NCBI GenBank assembly: GCA_027886185.1
Contig: WOAB01000598.1
Span: 496,001 to 560,000, forward strand
From: Rheum nobile
Lineage: Eukaryota; Streptophyta; Magnoliopsida; Caryophyllales; Polygonaceae
Direction: 5' to 3'
Length of the DNA: 64,000 bases
Positions 9,820-21,588 of this stretch are shown one piece after another. A program made the translations under genes and the position numbers. A model generated the notes under the pieces. That model was not told where the DNA came from. It worked only from the letters and a program-made list of their open reading frames with translations, and did not search any database. Within the stretch, counting starts at the first letter, position 1; every line of letters starts with the position of its first letter.

Positions 9820-12800
9820 CATCTTAAAAACAAGCACGGTCTAAGTGGATAAGCCAGATTTCATTCATAGTCATACTTCAATATTATGACAAAAAACTTC
9901 CTCATTCTGCAACTCATGAAGTAAAAAGAAGACAAGTAATTTTGGTTCATAATCATACCCAATTTCTTGGCTCAATTGCTCGAAACCATTCGTTACATTT
10001 CACCACCTTGAGGTACTATTATGTAAACAAACCTTTAAAATGGTTTTTGAAAGGAAATAGCTCGGGTCAGAGTTTGAGATAAAAGTTGAAGATGAACTAG
10101 GCTTATCAGATATGGCTCTTAGGGATGAGTGATTGAGACTAATAAATTGTACTTGAGGTAGACAAACAGTGCAATACCAGTTTACGCCATTCGTGACTAT
10201 ATGCAACTCTCATAATTTAGATAATTGTTTGTGCTTGACTTCATTTACATGTTTACTTGTATATGAGGTGATTGATAATTGCATCAATTTCAACTTCACT
10301 TTTTTTTTTATGATACGCTAATCCTTTTACCCTTACTTTCTCAATCTATCCCTAATTTCTCAATCTAGCCTTACTTTCTCAATCTATCCCTAATTTCAAT
10401 TCTCATATTTCTTTCTACTATGGACATTGATTTCCTCTATTTCCCTTATTTCATAGATGATAGGAATCTATTTGTTCCTGACATAAATTATATTTTAGTA
10501 TATGTAGGTGTTGTTGTAACGAAAATTACAAGTGTTTATGTGTTTGACAACAAAGTGAGACTTACTTTTCAGCTGCCTACTCATGATACCGAGAATGAAT
10601 TAATTTAGTCAATGATTTCAGCCAAACCTTTTGATGATAGAAGGCAAAGTCTAATGATGATAAAAAAAATTATGGCAAAATATACATGCCTTCACACATA
10701 AATAATGATGCTACAATGGAGAAGGTTCGGAAGGAAAATGATCATCCTCAAAGGTCTGTCTACCTGCATGAATTTACTATAAGCTCTGGTACTGAAACAA
10801 ATAATGATAATTTTTTCCATGAATGGTAGTGAACAGACTAAGGCTAATGATGTTCATGTTAGTATTAAGGAAGTGAAAATTGCCTCAGGTACCATTGAAA
10901 AACATATTTTACATGTATTCTTAAGTTTGTACTACTCCTTGGATGGGTTTGATTAATTAGAGTTTGGCTAATCTTGCAAAGATGGTATATACAATTACTC
11001 ACTATCTTTAGTGATGCTTTGGTAGTAGTGTTATGATCAAGCAATGCATTTATAATGAGCATTTTGATTTGCATGAGTAGAGAGTATAGGGGTGGAAATA
11101 AGTATGATACCATAGTTTGTACTTACCACATCAGAGGGTTACAAGGCGATGCACATCAATGTGCATCCAAGCCTGACATGTGGCGCCATATGTACACTGT
11201 CAAGTGTAGTTCTACATATGATGTGGGAATAAGCTAATTTGTACTACTCTTTGGTTGTGTTAGATTCCTCGGTCTTTTTACTTCTATAGTTCTGTTCACA
11301 GGGGTTTCTTATGATCATGCTTTCTCTTTGTTATGTTGTTTCCTACATGACTCTTTTGTTTGTGCTGCAAACATCATTTGATAGCTTTTGAATTTTGATC
11401 AAATTGTATATAAGAAACTTGCATTTAAATGGAACTGTTCTTGTATTTCATCTCTTTTTTGCCATACTACTTTTTATGAACATATATATAATATATATAC
11501 ATTTAGGTTAATGAAGATGAGTTAACACAGATCTTGAGAACATATAAAATAAGAATGTTGTTTTTCATTGTAGTTGTATGGAACTTTATACCAGCAACAA
11601 GTACAGAATGGAACTTTCTATTTAGGGTCAAAAGAATACTACAATACATGAGAAAAGAAGAATAATAAAATCCAACTTAAATGTATCAACTTTCTTCATC
11701 TAGAGACTCACTAAACAATGCATCATACCATACCAAAAATATGTTGATGTTCACAGTTGAGCAATATTAACTTTTTCATGTATTGATTTTGACTTTTATA
11801 CTTCTAATTAAGAACATAGCAACCCTTTTCTAAATAAATGTGGGAAAACATGACTGGAAAACCCAAAAAACACTCCCAAGCTCTATCCTTTTTCCTAAAC
11901 CTTAACCACGTTGCCTCCACCCTTCAACCCTAACTCCAATCAATCTGGCCCTAAGAGGAAAATTTCTTGCTACAGATCCATCTATTCGATCTCCTCTCTT
12001 CTCTCACTCTAGTTTTCTTCCTAATTTGAAAGCTTGGTGGGATATCTCATCCATGGCTCCCCCCTTGTGTGCTTTAGATTTGGGGTAAACGAGTCTTGTA
12101 AACCCGCTCTTTGTAAAGGATCCCCTTCTCCTCTTCTGTCTTTGAGATTTGATTTCTCCATCTGGTATGGAAGGCGGCCCCTTCTCTCCCTCTTTCTAAT
12201 TTAGCCCCTTGGTTAGACTTTGTTTTCAGTCATGGATTGGCTTTCAGTAATCTGGCTCGTTGGTTTCGACTGTCGTCGATCTCACCCAACCCCATTGGTT
12301 TACCTTATTTCTGGTGTTCCACGACTTCGCTCGAAGGTCATTCCAGGTGCATGGGTCAGTTCACTTCAAGGATGGATCCTCGGTTCAGTGCCAGTCCCAC
12401 GGTGATGCTTGGTGGCGTCCCTTATAGCTAGGAACAAATCCATTTCCACCCCCAAGATGTGTCTCCATCTTCAACGCCAGATGTACTCTAATACCCCTTC
12501 TGGCTATCTCTTACATTTTTACTTGGTTAAACCTCTATTGTTATAAACATTGTTGGACCATAGTGCTTACTTGTACCTTCAAAATTACTATCAAAGTCAT
12601 TTGTTATGCTATCCAGTGTGTGTCTGTGATGTCTTTGCTTGATTTCATTTGTGTGGCCTCCTGGCGGTCCTTTGTGCTTACTGGCCTCCATCCTTACTTG
12701 CAAATGTCTTCTGCTACTTTGAATAAAAGTACAAAATCCTACCCTAAAGTCATTTGTTTTGAAACCCCTCTGATGAATGTTTCACAAGCAAATACATCTA

Positions 12801-14178
12801 ATACCCCTACTGTTGTTATCAACAAGAACAAAAACTCATCATCTTCGGATCATGCAGTTTCAAACAAAAAATCTAAAGGTTCTAACTCCAACACTGCTAC
12901 ATCTACTATCCAGAATGATAGGGGAAATGGTAAAGCTCAAAGCAACCCTGGATCCTTTTTCTCTAGACCTACAATTGTTTACCATTCTATTCTTGTCGCT
13001 TTAATCAAGCTTAACAAAACATACTACCTTAACCTAGGTTTCAATTCTAATTGTTTATGCATCAATCTACCATACCCTACTTATCTGAATTATACTAGGC
13101 CGCTCATCTTTGATGTGTAGAATCTGGATGACTTCTTATACATATGCAATTTATGGACTAAGTCTCCCCAACATGCTGGAATTCTACTCATTGATTTGAG
13201 AATAACAAATGACTATCACTACTCTTAACTAAAGGATTATTTTTCATAACTCAATTTTTGATGCGAATTCAATTTATAAGATTTTGGATTGTACATTGTT
13301 TTCTCTCTATTTACTGTAAACAAGATATTTTAAACCTTTATGATTTGATCAACTTGTGTTATTTTGGGGTTACTACCAGGCAAAATTACAATGTCATTAT
13401 GTGCTTTTTTGTTAGCCTCTATCATGACCTCTCTCTTTACAAGGTATACAAATAAAAATATTTATTACATTTTGTATGATAACTGCCTAATTGATTTCAT
13501 ATTTTTCACCAACCTTACCAAATAAATGTCCTTATTACCTCATAAAACTGAAAATACCTCAGTAATTACCATATCCTATTTTAAATTTCTGTCATTATCA
13601 TTCATGCACACATTTACTACTTGTCTCTTTTCAGTGCAGATCTTGGGTGAACTTGGGAAATGCTGCAATGCTAGTTATCTTGTTACTCCTGCTATGAAGA
13701 TTATGTGTTTGTACTATATCTTCGACTACCTTATCATACAAACTATGAACAATTAGCCATCCTACCAATTGATTTATACAGAACAATCTCATGGAGATCT
13801 ATCTTTGTGGGGTTGAAATGTTGTATCACTATGAGTTAATATCAAAGAAACAAAAAATACTCACCTATTTTACAAGTGCAGTTTTTGTGCTTCCCCTTAC
13901 CTTGAATGATCATAGCTCCTTGTCTGCCAACAATAAAAAATGGTTCTTTAACCATGACTCTCATACGACCCATTGGTTTCAACAACCATTGAATTCCACA
14001 ACAATTAGAAACATAACCCAATATAACCAAATCACGTCTCAAGGTAAGACCTATAACATTGGCCATGAAAACATCTACTAACAAAAATCAATAAACTCTC
14101 GGCACAAGTAAAGTTTACGGAAAACACAAATTACAAGGCAAGACCAAACTTACTTGCAAAACCACTATATGTTTTTTT
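9820..14178. other. Long AT-rich stretch without a supportable gene
   Basis: 10320-10405 is a short-period repeat (CTCAATCTATCCCTAATTT and variants). 10420-10900 has several short open frames in different phases that may be remnants of one gene, unrecognised. 11820-12430 is a pyrimidine-rich, leader-like region, and 12563-13120 is an open frame with an Asn/Ser/Lys-rich middle (near residues 85-125). That frame could be the decayed ORF1 of the LINE that follows, but I see no zinc knuckle or RRM, so I do not call it. Confidence 0.4.
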
Positions 14179-14912
14179 ATGAAGATAAGCCTATGGAACT
14201 GTCGTGGTATCAGTCGCAAAAATATCTGGACTGATATCGAATCAATCTGTAAAATGAAAAAGATACAAATTATGGGACTAGTTGAAACTAAAACCGCCAA
14301 GGAACCTAATCAATCTATCTGGCAAAAAGCAGGATTTGATACCTTCCATTTCTCACCTGCCATAGGGTTTTCTAGAGGCATCTGTGTTATGTTGAAGGCA
14401 TACCAACTATATAATGAAATATGTGAATTAATCCACATTGATAAAAGATTCATTTCCATTAAATATAAAATAATCGAAAAAACTAATGTATGATGTTCAT
14501 CTTTGCATATGCTCCTCCTAAGGAAATTGAAAAAACAATCTTCTGGAATCTACTAACAAATTTTTTCAAAAATACACATATGCCGTGTCTTATTATCGGA
14601 GACCTAAATGAAATTACAAACATCAATGAAAAGAATGGAGGTGGACATCCACAACCGTCATGATTCTTAAAGCTTAATCAATTCAAGAATAACTGTGACA
14701 TGTTAGAAATTTTGACACAAGGAGGAGAATTCACTTGGAGGAAAAACAAATATGAAATAAACAACATCTATGAAAAGCTGGATAAAGTACTTATTCATGA
14801 CCAAATCCTGCAATGGTTCCTTGGCATTTATACCAAAAACCATGCTTTTACATCATCGAATCACTGTCATATCTCAGTGGAATTAGAAAACCTAAACCCC
14901 ATAAAGGCTTAA
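14179..14912 (+). pseudogene. LINE AP endonuclease domain
   Basis: Seen: MKISLWNCRGI (the opening motif of plant LINE endonucleases), IMGLVETK with the metal-binding Glu, then in shifted frames YAPPKE, IIGDLNEI with the catalytic Asp, and GGEFTWR. The usual closing SDH triad reads SNH here (Asp changed to Asn in SSNHCHI). Two frameshifts (after ~14490 and near 14660, with a stop) break the ORF. The domain would nick target DNA to prime reverse transcription; this copy cannot be active. Confidence 0.85.
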
Positions 14913-14930
14913 CCCTTCAAATTTGAAAAA

Positions 14931-16142
14931 ATGCGGACCTACAGAAAAGATTTTGAAAATGTTGTAAAACAAGCCTGGAGAATTGATACACAAGGCTCCC
15001 ACATGTATAACCTAGTGAAGAAAACACTAGCACTCAAAATAAGTGCAAAAAAATGGAACAAAACGACATTCGGAAATATCTTCAAACAATTACAAGAAAC
15101 AGAGGAAAACCTTTTACAAATCCAAAAATATATCTTAATCGACCCGAATCAAACTCTCATAGCAAAACAACATAGGCTTCTCAACAAGAAAGATAATCTA
15201 TTGTCATACCAAAAGAAATATTGGAGTCAAAGAGCAAAAACCAAACATATAAAACTAATAGATACTAACACTAACTATTTCCACAAAATTGCAAATGGAA
15301 GACGCAGTAGGAAAATTATTCGTGAAATCAAAACTAGTGATGGTACACTTATCATTGGTATGGAAAACATTCGCAATGAAATTAGAATTGACTTTGAAAA
15401 AAGATTTAAAAAGGTTGAATCAACCATGATGTCTTACAAGACTACCTCGGTAACATTAACCAAGAAATTTATGACCAAGAAAATGAGGAACTGACAAAAC
15501 ACGTCTCCAATGAAGAGATTAAAAACGCTGTATTTAGCATCAGAAACAATAAGTCCCCAGGACCAGATGGTATGTCTGTTGCGTTCTACCAAAAATATTG
15601 GCACATAGTTGGCCCAATGGTTATCAAAGCTGTTAAAAGCTTTTTCCACTCAGGAAAAATCTTAAAACAAATCAACCATACCTTTATTACACTCATACCA
15701 AAATGTGACAATTCAAACTCAACAAGCCACTATAGGCCAATTAGTCTCTGCTCTACCATATACAAAACAATATCTAAAATAATAACTGAAAGAATGAAAC
15801 CCATTCTAAACAAATTAATTCACCCACTACAGGGTGCATTTGCTGTTGATCGAGCCATTCAAGACAAGCCCATGAGATTTTCCACTCCTTTCGAACCACA
15901 AAATGGGAAAGAGGGATGGGTAACAATCAAACTGGACATGGAAAAAGCATATGATAAAATAGAATGAGAGTTTATCCTCTCAGTACTTAACAAATTTGGA
16001 TTCTCTACCCGATTTATTGGATGGATCAAAGAATGCATTGAAACCGTCTCTTTCTCGGTACTTGTCAATAATGGCCCTACTAAAATCTTCTATCCACAAA
16101 GAGGACTTCGCCAAGGCGATCCACTCTCACCATTACTAGCCC
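14931..16142 (+). pseudogene. LINE linker and reverse transcriptase, N-terminal half
   Basis: 14931-15494 encodes a Lys-rich helical linker (KKWNKTTFGNIF, YWSQRAKTKHIK, NTNYFHKIANGRRSRKII) typical between EN and RT of plant LINEs. A frameshift follows. Next come NAVFSIRNNKSPGPDGM, HYRPISLCSTIYK, LDMEKAYDKIE and then a TGA (15965-15967) where Trp is usual. The frame continues to QRGLRQGDPLSPLL. The FADD catalytic box and everything after it are absent. Confidence 0.88.
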
Positions 16143-16320
16143 AACCCGATGGCGCATGAGGAAACTCCAAAAGAAGGAGATCTTAACCACAAACAGATGG
16201 GATTTCACATTACACGACAGTGTTACATGTGAACCGCCAACTATTTCCCCTGCGGAAAACCGGACGATCACACTGGCGCTGACCGTGGGGACTCCTCACA
16301 CAGATAGTACATCTCCAACC

Positions 16321-16972
16321 ATGTCGAACGTCGAGTCCACCAACCACACCAACCAACCTGGGTTTAACGACCCCCAGACTCCTCACTCACAACACCCTTT
16401 CATGAATGTGGAAGAAGAGAACTTCCAAGGGTTTCAGGGATGTCAGTACACCAGCCCAGCCTTTTGGGGGCCGTACGCACCCCAGGGAGCCCCTCCTCAT
16501 GCGCCATCAGAGCCGTACCCCCAGTATGGGTTCCCAGCAGAGCCATACCTACCCTACGGGTATGGGTACATGGCAACGCCTAGACCAGCCACTCCGAACC
16601 TCCCTCGATCTCCAGGGAGAGGGCAAGCCCAACCCGTACCGCAAGCAGGCCCCACCCGGCCGGCTCCAACAGCTAGCACTCCCAGCAGGCACCACCGCCA
16701 TGAGAGGAGGAACAACTTCTCACACACTGAGTCGTACCCTACTGTACTCGAAGTGCAACGGGACCTCGCCGACCTCCCAACTCTATACGGCTCCGTTTCT
16801 TTTACAAACAAAGTGTTGATGGCCATACCCCAAGTTGACGCTAGCGTGATTCCGGCCATGGTGGAGTATGCTAGCGAAGGGGACCCTCAGGACCACATCT
16901 CGAAGTACAAGTACATGATGTTGTCTTGTCGGGCAGATAGGCCGACTATGTGCAAGTTATTCCCTAGCTCTC
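16321..16972 (+). pseudogene. Element B gag, first part
   Basis: ATG at 16321 opens a frame rich in Pro, Gln, Tyr and Ser (PYAPQGAPPHAP, PSEPYPQYGF), the usual low-complexity N-terminus of Tat gag, followed by an Arg/His-rich stretch and SYPTVLEVQRDLADL. It ends at EGDPQDHISKYKYMMLSCRA just where element A inserts (TSD CTCTC). The sequence resumes after A at 26249 with LTGAALTWMINLPAGNI. The gag forms the particle that packages element RNA. Confidence 0.8.
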
Positions 16973-18331
16973 TTATCAGCGCTACTTTGTAGGGTTTAAC
17001 TAGGAGCTATTACCGGTGTTTTGGGTACCATTTGGATGTGTTTAGAGCGTGATTGTGGAATATGAAGTTGAGGAGAAGAAGTGTGTCTTTGGTGGTTTGT
17101 TGATGCTTAAATGAAGATTATGAAGATGGAGGAGAAAGCCACTTGAGAAGCCACGAGAGAAGACGAAGAAGGAAGAGTTGGAGGAGCTACAGAAGCTTTT
17201 CCGCGATTGCGGAATTCACCGCCGCAGTCGCGGAAACAACACGGAGCGAAGAGTACAAGAATCGAAGATCCGCGATCGCGGATTCTATTGCCGCGGTCGC
17301 GGAAAAGTCGAGAACAGCGAGAGCAAAAGTGAATTTTCCGCGGTCGCGGAAGATCCTTCGCGGTCGCGGAAACGAGTCATCAGACGCGCAGGTCCGGGAT
17401 TTTCCTTTCGTCCGAAGATTACTTTTTATATTTTATTTCCTTTTTATTTTATTTATTTTATTTCTTTTGGAAATATTTTATTTCCTATCTTGAGTTTTTA
17501 GGTTTTGGTTTGCTAGGTTATTTAACCTAAGTTCCTAGCAGTCACTTTGATTATCGTTTTATCATTCAGACTATTATTCATCATTGTTTTTCCCTTTGAG
17601 TTTTACGTTTCAAGACTATGAAGAACTAAGCACCCTTTGCTTAGTCCGACGATTGAAGCCTTCATTTAATATATGGTTGTGAGGTTATAATTCTATTTCC
17701 TTTCCTTTGATTATATCTTTTCTCTTGAGCTTATTCCCATTGATTCTTATTGATTTGACTGGATTGATCACCTAGTTGATATTAGTAATTGTCTATTGCT
17801 AGGGTTTGGATATTTTGGATTGAAATCCCTTATCTTGTGTAGCAAACATGATATTCTAGGACTGGTTGGACTAGTTTATTGTGTAGAGAATTGATTATGT
17901 GTTGAATGCTGCGGGTCGTGGTGTTGCATGTATCCTGGTTAATTCATATGCTTCTTGCTACTGTTAGATTAAATCTTGAGGGTCTCTTGATTGTTTAATA
18001 GTTAGGGTTATCAAGAATGGTAACTATTTCAGAATAGGGACAAGAATATTCATAGGAAGGAATAGAGATAATCTAGGATCAACCAATTGAATGAATGGTG
18101 GATATTTGTCTGGCTAAGTACTTTTTCCCAATTGATTACAACATTTGCTTTACTTTACTTTGTTTACTTGCAAACCAAACCAACAAACCCCCCTTGTTAC
18201 CTTTGACATACATTTGTGCACTTAGAAAGATTACCTCTTCCCTGTGGGATTCGACCCTTGCTTGCCTACTATACTTAGTTAGGTTTTTGAGGATTTACTT
18301 TGATTGGGCATCATGACTTTAGCCCCTGTCA
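16973..18331 (+). repeat. Element A 5' LTR
   Basis: 1359 bp, starting TTATCAGCGC (the partner LTR starts TGATCAGCGC) and ending CCCCTGTCA. A CG-dyad cluster lies at 17198-17370, a TATA-like GGTTATTTAACC near 17516, and the TTCCCTGTGGGATTCGACCC motif near its 3' end (18238) is shared with elements F and C. Confidence 0.93.
17198..17370. promoter_or_regulatory. CG-dyad cluster in element A 5' LTR
   Basis: Six copies or near-copies of the 14 bp dyad TCCGCG-RY-CGCGGA in ~170 bp of otherwise ordinary sequence, placed ~150 bp upstream of the TATA-like box. The dyads are irregularly spaced, so this is a cluster of sites, not a tandem repeat. Role unknown. The same motif recurs in the 3' LTR, inside the gag-PR junction and after PR. 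Confidence 0.8.
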
Positions 18332-18334
18332 AAT

Positions 18335-18352
18335 TGGCGCCGTTGCCGGGGA
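18335..18352 (+). other. Element A primer binding site, tRNA-Asp(GTC)
   Basis: TGGCGCCGTTGCCGGGGA, three bases after the LTR, is complementary to the 3' 18 nt of plant tRNA-Asp(GUC). This primer is typical of the Athila lineage. Confidence 0.9.
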
Positions 18353-18412
18353 GGCAAGTTTTGATTTTTCTTTGTGTGTGTTTGTGTGCTAATTTTTGTG
18401 TGGACCTATCTT

Positions 18413-19009
18413 ATGGTCCACACCCGTGCTACTGACTCTCCATTGTTAGATTTTGGTACAGAGATTGAGAAAACAATTTCCAAAAATCGTGTAATAGCCC
18501 GTACGAATCAAGAGATGGCTGACGAACAACCGACGCTGAGGTAGTTGACTACTCCTAATCTGCTACAACAGCCGCTGGCTGTGCAGTTCCCTGAGCTGGC
18601 GGATGGAATAAATTTCGAGCTGAAGTTCGGGTTAATCCACTTACTCCCCCACTTCCATGGGATGAGTGGAGAAGACCCCAACAAACATCTGTCTGAGTTC
18701 CATTCCGTCTACACCAGCATGAAGCCACGAGGCGTGACTGAGGACCAAATCAAGCTGAGGGCCTTTCCTTTCTCTCTGAAGGATTCGGCCAATGATTAGT
18801 TCTACTCTTTGGCCCCAGGAAGCATAGACACATGGGCCAAAATGACGAAAGTCTTCCTGGAAAAGTACTTCCCTGCGACCAAGCTCAACAACCTGAAGAG
18901 GAGCATCAGCAACGTTGAACATCAGGCTGCTGAGACGTTGTACGAGTACTATGAGAGGTTTAAGAGGCTGATTTCTAGTTGTCCTTACCATGGGTATTCA
19001 GAACAAGAC
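18413..19009 (+). pseudogene. Element A gag, N-terminal part
   Basis: ATG at 18413 starts MVHTRATDSPLLDF, matching the start of element C gag (MVDTRSTDSPLIAF), which supports this start. In-frame TAGs fall at 18542 and 18797; the second replaces the Trp of the gag motif SAxDW(F/Y)Y. The rest reads FHGMSGEDPNKHL, APGSIDTWAKMTKVFLEKYF and ETLYEYYERFKRL, the retrotransposon gag domain. It stops after SEQDL at ~19009, where foreign DNA begins, and resumes at ~21590. Confidence 0.88.
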
Positions 19010-19361
19010 TTGACCCCTTTTTTATTTCATTTCTTCCATGCTGTTGGGGAACTCTACAAGGGTCTTACCACCTTCTGGATGTACTATATTTGAGTCTTTG
19101 GAGTACTTTGGGATTATATTCTGCATTGAGGATTTGTGCTTGTGAGCTAGGGTGAATATTGTAGACCAGCTGATCTGGTGGTCGACAATCGTTCGGACTT
19201 GGTAAAGGTTGTCGTAGCACCTATAGTAGGACAGAGGACTTATCGCGATGCCCGCAGATCAATTTACGATGTCTCCGTCGCTGGAGTTCGTCAAGCATGC
19301 CACGTGGATTGGCCAGGGTCTTCTTCGGCTAATGATACCTCGATCTCGAAGCCTTCGGAGT
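19010..19361. other. Filler of unknown origin between gag and the plastid DNA
   Basis: This does not continue gag and is not plastid ndh sequence. It contains a GC-richer stretch (19180-19350) with an open frame on the plus strand but no family signature. It may be a captured nuclear or mobile-element fragment joined during break repair. Confidence 0.5.
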
Positions 19362-19669
19362 ATCTTTTTGAACTCTCAGTTTATAGCTTCTGCACAACTC
19401 CTTATTTACGTAGGAGCTATAAATGTTTTAATCATATTTGCTGTAATGTTCATCACCGGGTTAGAATATGACAAAAAATTTCGTCTTTGGACTCTTGGAG
19501 ACGGAATTACTTTGTTAGTTTGTACCAGTATTTTTGTTTTATTAATTACTACTATTTTAAATACGTCATGGTACAGAATTATTTGGACTACAAAATTCAA
19601 CCAGATTTTAGAACAAGATTTGATAAATAATAGTCAAGAAATTGGAATTCATTTATCAACATATTTTTT

Positions 19670-21048
19670 TTTTTGCCAAAAGATAAGAGTTTTATTGAAG
19701 GTTGGGAATAAGGCCCAACGTCCTATATACAACCACTAATACGAGACAACAAGAACAAACAAAACAAGGAAAGCCAAACAACCAAAATACAATGAAAATA
19801 ACAAAAACAGAGAGCAACCAACAGAGACAATACAAACAGAGAAAGCACAGAAAAGGCTAAGCAAGATACAAGGAAAACAGAACAGAAGAGAAGCTAGATC
19901 ATAAGTCTTTGTCTCATAGCCTTTCCTCTTCTCCCACTCACAGCAGCAAGGTTAAGGATCCTAAATTTGCAAGCTTGAATGATACTCTTCGCCACTTCAT
20001 CCTCATTGACAATAGCTCCTTCAAAAATCACTACATTCCGTAGCTGCCAAACAAAGTACACAATAGCCGTCATAGCTAGCAATTTAGATAGGTATATATT
20101 GTTATCTCTCTTAGCACAAGTAGCAAACCAATTCCACCAAGCTAGAAGATTGTCCTTCCTTATGCTAATGCCTTGCCAATCCAGGACCTTAGTCGTAATA
20201 GCTCTAACCACTGGGCAATCGAACCATAAGTGGCTCTCATCCTCATCCTCACTCAAACACAGAGAACACCTAGGAGCAACAATGATCCCCCACCTGTGCA
20301 GTTTAGCTGCTGTTGGGAGCCTCCCAAGAGTAGCCAACCAACAAGTAAAACTCCATTTCTTTGCTTGAAGCCCTTTCCATATCACAGCACACCATGGAAT
20401 CATTTGCTCTCTGGGTCTAAGCATAGAGTATAGGCTAGCAGAATTTAGCTTTCCATTCCTTCTAGTAATACTGGGGTCAGAAAAAGAGATATGTTGATTC
20501 ACTTGAACCTGCCAAATATCACTCTCTTGATGATGTTCTGTTTCACCCAGGTAGTCCACAGATTAGTCTTCTCCCAGTGTAGATCGAAGATGAATCTGCA
20601 AAGTAAAGTCTTATTCCATGAGAGAAGCTCCTTAAAGTTCAGCCCACCATTGTTATAATCCTGACAAACTTTCTTCCAAGCAATAAGATTCTTCTCTTTA
20701 CCAAGCTCTCCAGACCAAAGATAAGATCGGCACAAGCTTTCCACACGCCTGATCACCTTTTTAGGGAAAGGCATGATCTGCATCCAGAATGTTATAACAC
20801 CCTCAAGCACAGCTCTTACAATCTGAGCCCTCCCAGAGTAAGATAATTTCCTTGCACTTCGACAGTGTAACACTTGCTTCAACCTGTCATAGAGTGGCCC
20901 ATATTCATCAACCTCCAGCTTCCTTGAATGAAGAGGGATACCAAGATACTTCACAGGAAAAGCCCCCTGGACAAAGCCAAGCACCCTAGCACACTCATCT
21001 CTCCTGGCATGGCTAAGGCCTCCAAAGAAAACCTTTGATTTGGAACTG
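19670..21048 (-). mobile_element. 5'-truncated LINE inserted into the plastid ndhG copy
   Basis: Minus-strand element with its poly(A) tail seen as a T-run at ~19663-19674. An 18 bp target duplication flanks it (19652-19669 and 21049-21066, TTTATCAACAKATTTTTT, one mismatch) and matches uninterrupted plastid ndhG sequence. Only ~1.4 kb of the 3' end is present, which is typical of incomplete target-primed reverse transcription. Confidence 0.95.
19894..21048 (-). pseudogene. LINE RT C-terminal region and zinc-binding (zf-RVT) domain
   Basis: Read leftwards: SKSKVFFGGLSHARRDE, VKYLGIPLHSRKL and LSYSGRAQIVRAVLEGV are the RT thumb region. SYLWSG and GGLNFKELLSWN follow. A one-base shift near 20520 separates this from the second frame, which has the Cys/His motif CSLCLSEDEDESHLWFDC (C-x2-C...H-x4-C) of the plant LINE zf-RVT domain. 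The frame ends at 19894. The first 12 codons of the upper frame are antisense plastid sequence and the TSD, not LINE. Confidence 0.9.
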
Positions 21049-21359
21049 TTTATCAACAGATTTTTTCTCCCATTTGAACTCATTTCAATAATTCTTTTGG
21101 TTGCTTTGATAGGTGCAATTGCCGTGGCCCGCCAATAGGATTAAAATCTTAAAAAGCATCACGCCAAGTCAAACTTTATTCTATTTCTCTTTTATCGTAT
21201 CCATTTTCATTCAATTCTATTTGAATTGATGTATAATATAAAATATAAATGTCAATCTATTACTAACATACTTCTTTGCTCTGTATTTGTTTGTTATATT
21301 CGAGTGAATGATATTTTTGTTCATATTGAAATAAATCAAGATTGATAAGGAGTTACTCA

Positions 21360-21588
21360 ATGATGCTCGAACATGTACTTGTTTTGAGTGCCTATTTATT
21401 TTCTATCGGTATCTATGGATTAATCACAAGCCGAAATTTAGTTAGAGCTCTTATGTGTCTTGAACTTATCTTGAATGCGATTAATCTTAATTTTGTAACA
21501 TTTTCTGACTTTTTGATAGTCGTCAACTAAAAGGAAACATTTTCTCCATTTTTGTTATAGCTATTGCAGCCGCTAAAGCAGCTATTGG
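21360..21588 (+). pseudogene. ndhE: Plastid ndhE fragment with a one-base frameshift
   Basis: ATG-ATG at 21360 opens MMLEHVLVLSAYLFSIGIYG then LITSRNLVRALMCLELILNA, NDH subunit 4L. Five Ts stand near 21511 where the plastid gene is expected to have six (TTT-TTT-GAT), shifting the frame to an early TAA at 21528. The expected residues RQLKGNIFSIF and VIAIAAAKAAIG follow in the next frame. Plastid homology stops at ~21588 and element A gag resumes. Confidence 0.93.

Larger units (their letters stand above)
14179..16142 (+). mobile_element. LINE (L1-type non-LTR retrotransposon) remnant, truncated inside RT
   Basis: The AP endonuclease domain is followed by a linker and a reverse transcriptase in the usual plant L1 order, all on the plus strand. 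Reading frames are broken by shifts and stops. The element ends abruptly just after the RT motif GLRQGDPLSPLL at ~16140, where sequence of the Tat-type element B begins. The 5' limit is uncertain; 11.8-14.1 kb could hold its leader and ORF1. No poly(A) tail is present because the 3' half is missing. Confidence 0.85.
19362..21138 (+). pseudogene. ndhG: Plastid ndhG fragment, interrupted by a LINE
   Basis: Seen: ILNSQFIASAQLLIYVGAIN-type sequence (here starting SIFLNSQF), then NVLIIFAVMFITGLEYDKKF, ILNTSWYRIIW and QEIGIHLST. After the LINE it resumes PFELISIILLVALIGAIAVA with the Arg-Gln-stop end at 21136-21138. This is subunit 6 of the chloroplast NDH complex, which drives cyclic electron flow around photosystem I. 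The first ~70 residues are missing. The coding sequence is otherwise well kept, which points to a young transfer. It cannot be expressed as a plastid protein here. Confidence 0.95.
19362..21588 (+). other. Nuclear insert of plastid DNA (NUPT) carrying ndhG and ndhE, split by a LINE
   Basis: Plastid sequence is present as 19362-19669 and 21067-21588, ~830 bp once the LINE and one TSD copy are removed. ndhG, the ~220 bp spacer and ndhE are in the order and orientation of the plastid ndhH-D operon. Both ends cut through genes, as expected of a random fragment joined by end joining. It sits inside element A gag, so it arrived after A. Confidence 0.93.

Noticed and set aside
12220..13120. Frames at 12220-12431 and 12563-13120 as genes
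   Set aside because: No conserved motif, unclear starts, AT-rich context. At best a decayed LINE ORF1, not strong enough to call.
17198..17370. Dyad clusters read as CRISPR-like repeats
   Set aside because: Spacing is irregular, copies are degenerate, the setting is a plant LTR and no cas genes exist.
19362..21588. Functional ndhG and ndhE genes or a plastid genome contig
   Set aside because: ndhG is truncated and split by a LINE, ndhE is frameshifted, and both sides are nuclear retrotransposon sequence.
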